A stretch of 64,000 bases of DNA from positions 58,230,369-58,294,368 of the forward strand of contig OY804588.1 in assembly GCA_963680875.1 (NCBI GenBank), read 5' to 3'. The notes below the pieces were generated by a model. It was not told where the DNA came from. It searched no databases and saw only the letters and a list, made by a program, of their open reading frames with translations. The translations under genes and the position numbers were made by a program. This stretch comes from Bathymodiolus brooksi. Taxonomy: Eukaryota > Mollusca > Bivalvia > Mytilida > Modiolidae. Shown piece after piece: positions 24,401-33,400 of this stretch; the stretch's first letter is position 1; each line of letters starts with the position of its first letter.

Positions 24401-27400
24401 CTTCCAATTCTAAGCGGGACCGTTGTGGTCGTGATTGTATAGTGGTTGGATTTATAACTACTTATGCAATCAGTGCCTATCACCTCATAATTTGTGAGTT
24501 CGAATCCCGTCCAGGCGAGGTGTACTCGATACAATATTATGTGATAAAGTTTGTTAGTGGTTTTCTCAGGGTACTCCAGTTTACTCCACCAATACAACTA
24601 ACCGCCACGATATAACTGAAATACTGTTGAAAGTGGCGTTAAACACCATAACACACCTACTCACCCAATTCTAAGCGAAATTTTGATGTAAAATAAAATG
24701 TTTTATAGCAAATGTTACATCTACCTAATGCTCATGTCGGGAACTATAATGTCAACAAATAAAAATTTTGGAAGTGTACATGAATCGAAAGACATAAGTA
24801 AACCATAGAGAAAACCGATGCAGCAATCAAGAATGGATAATCCAGATACACTGGTAACATTAGGTACACAATACACAGGACGAAGACAAACAAACAAAAA
24901 ACACAACACAGAAAACTAAAAAGATGAACAACACGGATCCTACCAAAACCACAACACAGAAAACTAAAAAGATGAACAACATGGACCCAACCAAAAACCT
25001 GGGATTAACCCAGATGTTCCCGAAGGGTAAGCAGTTTCTGCCTCTTATAAGACACCAATCATGTCTAGATTAACACGACAGGTGCCACTAGTGGAGCAGG
25101 AACTGCTTACCATTCCGGAGTACATGCGTTAACCCCCGGTATTTAGTGAGGTTCGTATTGCTCGATATTTGGTTTTATGTGTATATTTTGTAGATGGTTG
25201 TTTGTCCTTTTATCCTTTTTCATTTGGTCATTACGTATTGTCTGTTCTTCATCGATTTATGGAATCTGATTACCCCTTTGGTGTCTTCAAACTCTTCTTA
25301 CTCATATAGCTATAAATAGATTACCTGCTTTTTGACAATAGTCATCATCATCTTTTCCTGATAATACACATATAGCATCAGGATCGGAATCCTTCGGTAG
25401 CAATCCCTTACCATCCACACTACCTAAGATCTTCATCAAACCTAAATAGAAATTAACAAATACAATGTCATATGTGATGGTTGTCATTATTTTACTCACA
25501 TATCAAAAACAATTGCATAGTCGCATGATTTCAATAAGAAGGGAAGTTTCTGCACGTAGAACTAGTTAAACCCGGATATTTATTGAAGTGCCTGTACCAA
25601 GCCAGAAACGTGAGCGATCATATATATGTGCGTTAGGTGTATCAATTTTGCCCTTTTTCTATGATTTTTCTATTTTAAAAAGTTTGAAGAGGGGTAATCA
25701 TTTTGGAACTATACCGACAGTAGTGTATATTTTGTGATGATATACACATGTGAATTTTAGTATGCAAGAATGTCTACTTAATAAAAGAGAAAGCGGTTCG
25801 CATTAATTCAGGGTTGATGTTATGGGCGGTTAAGGCAACTCTTCTCCCTCATGCATAGGTGGCATTATCAGATTTTAGCTATCCTGTTTAGGTCCTTTGG
25901 TTTTATTGCTTGCATGGATGATTTAAAAAAAGAAAATTGGTTTTCCAATCTTTTGACGGTGATGATGGTGATTCCAGAAACTGGTTGTACGCACTAACAA
26001 TTTGATATCTACGTTGTTATTTCAACAATATTTCAGTTATATTGTGGCGGTTAGCTTTATTGTTTGTGAAACTGGACGTGCGTACAAACCTTCGACAGAT
26101 CTGATATCTCATAGATTTCGGTATGTCTCTCTGTATTGTAAATTATTTTCATCTATTACTTTGTATTTCACTTCTTTTGTCTGTCCAAATGGTCTGATAT
26201 TGTGGCAAATATGTTTAAACTCAAAACAAACCGAACATATCCGTGGCCATCCGACAACCAAGTCATGATGGCGACCATAACACTTCAAACTAATGACATA
26301 ACTTTTCTACTAGAAACCATTGGTTCTCTATCTTCCTTGTGAGTAGCAACCATCAATCAAGGGATTACTGATAGAAAACACAAACTCTGGAATATCGTAT
26401 CAACTGAGAGATATATACTCCATATGTAGGTGATGCTGCTATATATAAACGGAAAGTTCACTATGGGAAAATCGAAATCATATCTCTTGTTGTAGCTTTA
26501 TATTTTCACACAAAGTGTTTATGATATTTACCATCTTTATCTCTCAACTCCTCACTTTCTTTCTCTGTACTGCCATACACGTTACTACCATCAATAAATG
26601 AAGTTAATTCATTTGTGACTTGCTTACCAACTAAAACAATTAAAAAGTACATGTTTCATAATACAGTCATACTAGTTCCACTTATATCTTGTTGTGTATA
26701 TGTTGCATGACGATTCTTAATAGCTTTTTGTTTGTATTTGTCTACAAATAAACAGTAAGAAACACAACTTGCTGTTTTCCTGATACAAATTCAAAATTGA
26801 AAGATTAGAATACAATACTGCTATTAGTCAGTTTACTAACAACATTTTACTAATCAAGATTTTGTGCTATCCATATATAATTTGTTATTTCTGTAAAAGA
26901 ATGTGTTCTTATGAATCATGTTAATATGTAAGATGTTAATATAAAAGATGCCCAGACAGTCCATCTAAGCGGATTCGCATCAAGACAAATTTTCAATAAG
27001 TTCAGATACGTTTTGGTGTATTCATTTTGTGTCTATGGTATTCAAAAATACTACCTTATGTGACCTTTCCAGGGTTCACCGCAATAAGGTCACATAAGAC
27101 AGGTGCTCGCTACATACAGGTTTAATCAATATAAAATGCATTGTGAAAGGAAATTAAAATGAAAGTCACATAATACGAGTTATTGCTTAATAGAGTTGGT
27201 TTTTATTCATAGAATATTGTAGATACAATACTAACCTAAACTACAGTCAGGGGCAGGGACTGATCTTACTAATTCCATGCAGTTGATATTCAAATCTGTG
27301 TCCGGTGTCATTATAATGGGCATGCATTCGATCCTACAAAAAAGAAATACACACATGTATATTAAACGAATTAAGAAATGAATTAAGAGAGGATATTTGG

Positions 27401-30400
27401 TACCATAGCACTAGCGTAACCCCTCCACTTTTTATTGAAGTGACTTTACAAAGCCGGGACAATGAGCTTTCGGGTGTATGTGTGTTAGGACTTGGGATTT
27501 TGTCTCTGTTTCTGCGAATTTACGATTAGATTTTGGAACTGCTGTGACATCGAGACATGTTCTTTTTATTATTTGTATGAGTTTGGAGAGTCGTGCTCCA
27601 CTATTGACCTTGAACATTTTGAATACATTCAATTTTTCTAGACAGATGTAAATCACCACATACATATATACAGTAAAACTTGTATAAACCGAACCCCGTT
27701 GGGACTGAAGAAATTGTTCAGTTTAGACAGGTGTTAGGTTTACACAACAGTTTCAAATTACATAGACATTTAGTAGATCAGACTATAAAAACTATAAGGT
27801 TTAGGCAGATTTTCGGTTTACTTAGGGTTCGGTTTAGACAAGTTTCACGGTAAATCAATAAGTTTATCTAGACAGATGGAAAACATCCGGAAAAACAGTT
27901 TCTATCAGCATACATAATCAATAGAGATAATGTCCAGTCAAACTAGATCACTTTAGTTCACGATAGGCATGACTCAATTTCCATTTACTGAATTTACTAG
28001 CATAAGCATGAATCGATTTCTGTTTACTGGTATTACTCGCCATAAGCATGATTCGATTTCCGTACATTAGTATTACTCGCCATAGGAATGACTCGATATC
28101 CGTACACTGGTATTACTAGCCATAGGCAGGATTCGATTTCCATACACTGGTATTACTTGCCATAGGCATGACTCTATTTTAGTACACTGGTATTACTCGC
28201 CATAGACATGACACTATTTTCTTACTCCGCTGTTTAATTACCCTAACCATGACTTGATTTCCATACACTGGTATTACTCGCCATGGGCTTGCGTCTATTT
28301 TCTAACTCAGGTGTTACACGACATAGGCATAACTCGATTCTCTTACACTGGTATTACTTGTCATAGGCATGAGTTGATGTCCGTCCACTAGTGTTACCCC
28401 CATAGGCATGACTCGATTTTCTAAGACATGTGTTACTCGCCATAGACATGACTCAAATTATAAAGAAAGCTATAACCTTGAACATTATGTATAATATATT
28501 TCATCATCTTGACACAGGAGTTGTCATATGCATAATATTAGTTCTATCAAAGAGAGGCGATGGCCCCAACCATCATTTAAATATTAGATAGTATGCAAAG
28601 ATATATATATATAGAGAATAACAGATCCATTTATTATTTTTCTCGAAGTTAGCAATAGTTTTCTTACCTTTCGTGACCCTCTACCGGGCAACACTCAATG
28701 CCACTACCACCTTCACCTGAAAAATGTAGAATCCAAAATACATGATGACGTTTTGTTAACGGACATGATTTGAAGAAAAGTTTGAAGATGTTATCAAAAG
28801 TCGTAAATCAAAGAAGGACATATATTACAATGGTCAAATGAAAAAGTACAACATGATAAACAACGATCTACAAAACTTTACACAGAATACTAAATATCGA
28901 TCCCCACTGAAAATAGGGGTGAACTAAGGTTCTCCGGAAGAGTAGAAAGTTCCTGCTCCACGTGAACATTTGCCTGATAATTTGTATCACACGAATTTAA
29001 TACCTAACAATAAAAAGCATGTTGAAACAATAGTTTACATTACAGGGGTTTTATACCGACAAAAAGAGAACTTGAAGATAACACAGTTTATATTGTAATG
29101 GCCTTTATAACTACATACAAGACATCATGGGAATACAGCAGTTTATATAATTTTCGTGTCGTTATGTCCGCCACAATATCCGCAAAAAAATCTATGTTCG
29201 GTATGTCTAAAGTTGCTCCAGTTGTTTATAGGATGAATGTCTTAATTATGTTATTTGTATTCGTTTGCGCGAAGTGGTGGCAAATACGTCTTGAATATAT
29301 GAGTAAACTGGCGGGTGTTTTATAAGAGGCTGAAACTGCTTACCCTTCGCGAGCACCTGGGTTCGTCCCCGGATTTTGTCGGGATTCGTGTTGCTCATCT
29401 TTGTAGTTTTCTGTGTAGTGTTGTGTATTTGTGTTTTGTTTGTCTTCGTCCTGTGTCTTGTGTGCCCGGTGTATCCAGTCTCTCTGGATTGTTGATTCTT
29501 GATTGCCCTTTCGGTTTTCTCTAACGTTTATTTACAAAAAAAACTAAGGTTCTCATCCCTCAGGCTTATGTGACCTTAGCCGATTTTGGCTATCCTGTTT
29601 AGGTTCTCTGGTTGTATTGCTCATAAAATGTTAAATTATTTGGCTTTGCAATCTTTCGACTTTGGGCGTGACTGATGAAGGTTATTTCAGGAAAGCGTCG
29701 TGTGCACTTTAATGTAATAACTACTCTTTCATTACTCATATGTTTCCGAATTAAATATAGTGTTGTCATAGAACATTTGGCATCACACGAGCTTTCGACA
29801 CTACAAAGAAAAACGTCATACACTTACCGCCGTATGTCGGTGTAATAACCATATCATGGTCAAGAAATTGTCCCCAGTTCAGACTAAACAGAGTGTTGAA
29901 TCCTTCTCCCTTAGTTTCTGATGATTTGGCTTTAAATACTGCATTGCTGATCGCTCTTGCATCGGGTAATATGGAACCGTCTTTTGCACTGACTCGTGAA
30001 GAACTCACTACAAATAAACAAAAAATTACTGCAGAACTTACTACAAATAAACAATAAACTCTTGTAGAACTCACTACAAATAAACAATAAGCTCCTCAAG
30101 AACTTACTACAAATAACCTTTGAATAAAAGATAAAATTAAATAACCTCTTTCAGAACCTAACGTCATGGGTGGTGTAATGGTTAGCATGCTCGCCTCGAA
30201 TGCGGTAGATCGAGGGTTCGGGCACCGGTCGGGTCAAACCAATGACGATAACATTGGTATATGCTGCTCCTCCATAAAGCACATAGTTTTAAGACGTAAG
30301 GATAAAAATGGTTGTCTCGGAATCAGGTTAATGTGTCCGAGCTCGAGTGGACTGTTGTTTTAGGGCGCTATCATTATAAAGATCCAACTAAGCGTGTGTT

Positions 30401-33400
30401 GGTCTAAAACAAAACGTACTTCTTTATCATCTCATCGAATGTAGCTTAATTGTTCTCGCCATGAGGCCAAAATTAAAAACATGTTTGTTTCCCCATACCC
30501 GACCGACCCTGTCAAAATCGGCCGACTGAAATTTTTTTGTTGGAAATTTGTCGTCACTTTTTTTCTTTTTTTTTCTCGTTTCGCTCAAAATTCGTTTTGC
30601 TGAAAATTCCGTATTTTATATTCGTTTCGCCAAAAGATTGATATCTTCGCATTACCGAGCACATCTTTGTCGTAAAAAAAAAGCCTACCTACCTACCCAC
30701 TTCCAAATTGTGGGTCGGGTAAGGGGAAACAGAAATATTTTTAATTGTGGCCTGATATAGCTGACAAAATTGTTCATTGGCGTTAAGCAATAATCACTCA
30801 TACATTCACTCTTCTTATTACCCCTTTTGATATCTTCAAAGTTTTCTTGATATGAAATTGCTAACAATAAGTTTAAACTAATGCCTCGTCCAGTATCAAT
30901 GTTTGACGCAGTTTCATGAATACCACTCATTCGATACAAGAAGAGTTTGAAGATACCAAAGAGGTAATCAGAATCCGTAAATCAAAGAAGAACAGACAAC
31001 TCAATGGCCAAAAGGAAAGGACAAACAACGATCTACAAAACATGCACATAAAACTAAAGATCGATTAACGCGAACCCACTAAAAACCAGGGGTGAACTCA
31101 GGTGCTCCTGAAGGGTAGGCAGTTCCTGCTCCACTAGTAAACTTACCACTGTCTGCGTAATTTTCATCCAGAAAGCGAGGTTGTGTAGTAAATGCTGACC
31201 CCCATGTTTTGTTAACTTTGTTGTTACATTTTCCATCAAAAGTACGGTACACATCTACATCAGGAATGTCTGTACAATCAGTCGTTGGTTTATTGCAAAT
31301 AGTTGTGCTGGCATCACGTACGTACCTTGTTTGTTCTTCAACACTAGAATAAATAGGAAATTAATGTATTTAAGACTACGATATTTGTATAGTGGAATAC
31401 ATCAGAACGCCACTTTCAACAATATTTCAGCTATATCGTGGTTGTCAATTTTATTGGTGGAGGAAACCAGAGTACCAAGAGAAAATCACCGACCTGACGC
31501 AAGTGACTGACAAACTTTATCACATAATGTTGTATCGAGTACACCTCGCCATGATCGGGATTTCAACTTACAACGTTAGTGGTGATGGACACTGATTGCC
31601 CAGGTAGTAGTTGTAAATCCAACTACCATACGAACACGATGGCCCCTACTTCATGCTGTAAGTTACTTTTAGATAACTACTTTAAATTGTATACCTGTTC
31701 CTCTTTATTTTATTTTTGGTAAGTTCTGTGTCTATAAGTTCATTCCACATTTCTTTGTACTTTTGGTTCTCAGCTATTTCACGTATAGGTTTGCCAGTTC
31801 TGAAAGATGTGCAAATGTTAAACATTAAGTAAGTTGTCTCCCTTTATCTAGGTATGTGGGCAAGGGAGATAATACAATGCATCGCACTTACTATCAAAAT
31901 AATGCATTTCTGTTGAATAAACAACATGTCTCACTCTTATCTAGTTTTCCAAATCATATGAAATATGAATTATATGTTTTTAACTCTGCCTTTCAAAACA
32001 TATTTCAGTAACATCACGACTGTTATTTTTATTGGTGCAGCATAATGAATAAACCCATTGATTTTCCGCACTAACAAATGTCTTTACATAGGGTTGCCAA
32101 GGGCGACATCCGAACTCATAAGCTTAAGAGGTCACGAACACTGATTACATAAGTACAGTCAATGGACATAAGTATTCGTCACCCTCGATTTTACGCTATA
32201 TATTTCATATAAAATCACATTTTTCAAAAAAAAAATATTGTGAAGTAATTTCTAAACGGATTTTGATCATTTTTGCACCAGAAGAAGCAGAAATATTTAA
32301 AGATTATTTATTTATTTTAGAATGATTTTCCGTTAGATTGCCATTATTTTCTTATGATTTAAAGACAATTTTTGTTTTCTGACGTTAAATTTGCTATATA
32401 TTTTAACAAAAATAAAATTGGAAAAATAAAAATTTGTGTTTAAATCACCAGAAAACAAAAACCATGCACACAAAAATTACTATCAGATAAACATATAAAA
32501 TTCAAAGAATTCTGCGAGTCTTGAAATAAATTTCATAAAAATCTGCCCAGAGATAGCTTTAAAATATTTTTTTGAAAAAATGTGGTTTTATATGAAATAT
32601 ATAGTAAAATATCGAAGGTGACGAATACTTATGTCCATTGACGGTAGGTAGAAGAAGGTCAAACTCCATAGCATCGCGGACTAATAAATTCATTCACGTT
32701 GGCAACGAAATGACAAATGAAAATTAAAAGAATGATCGTTAAATACCAAATTACAACATGTCTAATAAAGCCCAATGAAAATTTAGATGCTTGCTTGGAC
32801 TAGATGAAAAAACCTTGGAAAGATATATTATATTTTAGCTATCGGTCTTAACAAATACTTACAATTTAATGAGAGCTTCTTTAGCACTCAGTAAAGTGAC
32901 TCCCTCGTCCTGTCTCTCAATGAAATTTTTATCTATCTTGCACAATCTGTTTCTCCTCTTTTTGTCTTTCTTTCCATCGATACCTAAACAGACATTTAGT
33001 AGAACAAAATACATCCCAAGACATCAAATATCTATCAGAAATAAAAATAGCATCATATTATGAAAGAAATTTGAAAGAAAAGTTTAAAGATACAAAAAGG
33101 GCAATTTGAAGTCATAAATCGATTGATTGATTGATTGATTGATTGGTGTTTAACGTCCAACGAGCAATTTTTCAGCTATATTCAGGATGAGAACATATAA
33201 AATTTAAACGCAACGGGACTCGAAACAAGGAAAGGTGATGTGTAGGGACGGATAAATTAGCCAGTGCAACAGGTCTCCTATGAACCACTCATCATGAGCA
33301 TAATGCTCATAATGAGCTGTTACACTGGGTTCTTTAACGTGCGAAGTAGGACAAACAATACAACGGTAAAAAAGGACGACTGGCCTAACAACGATCCACC

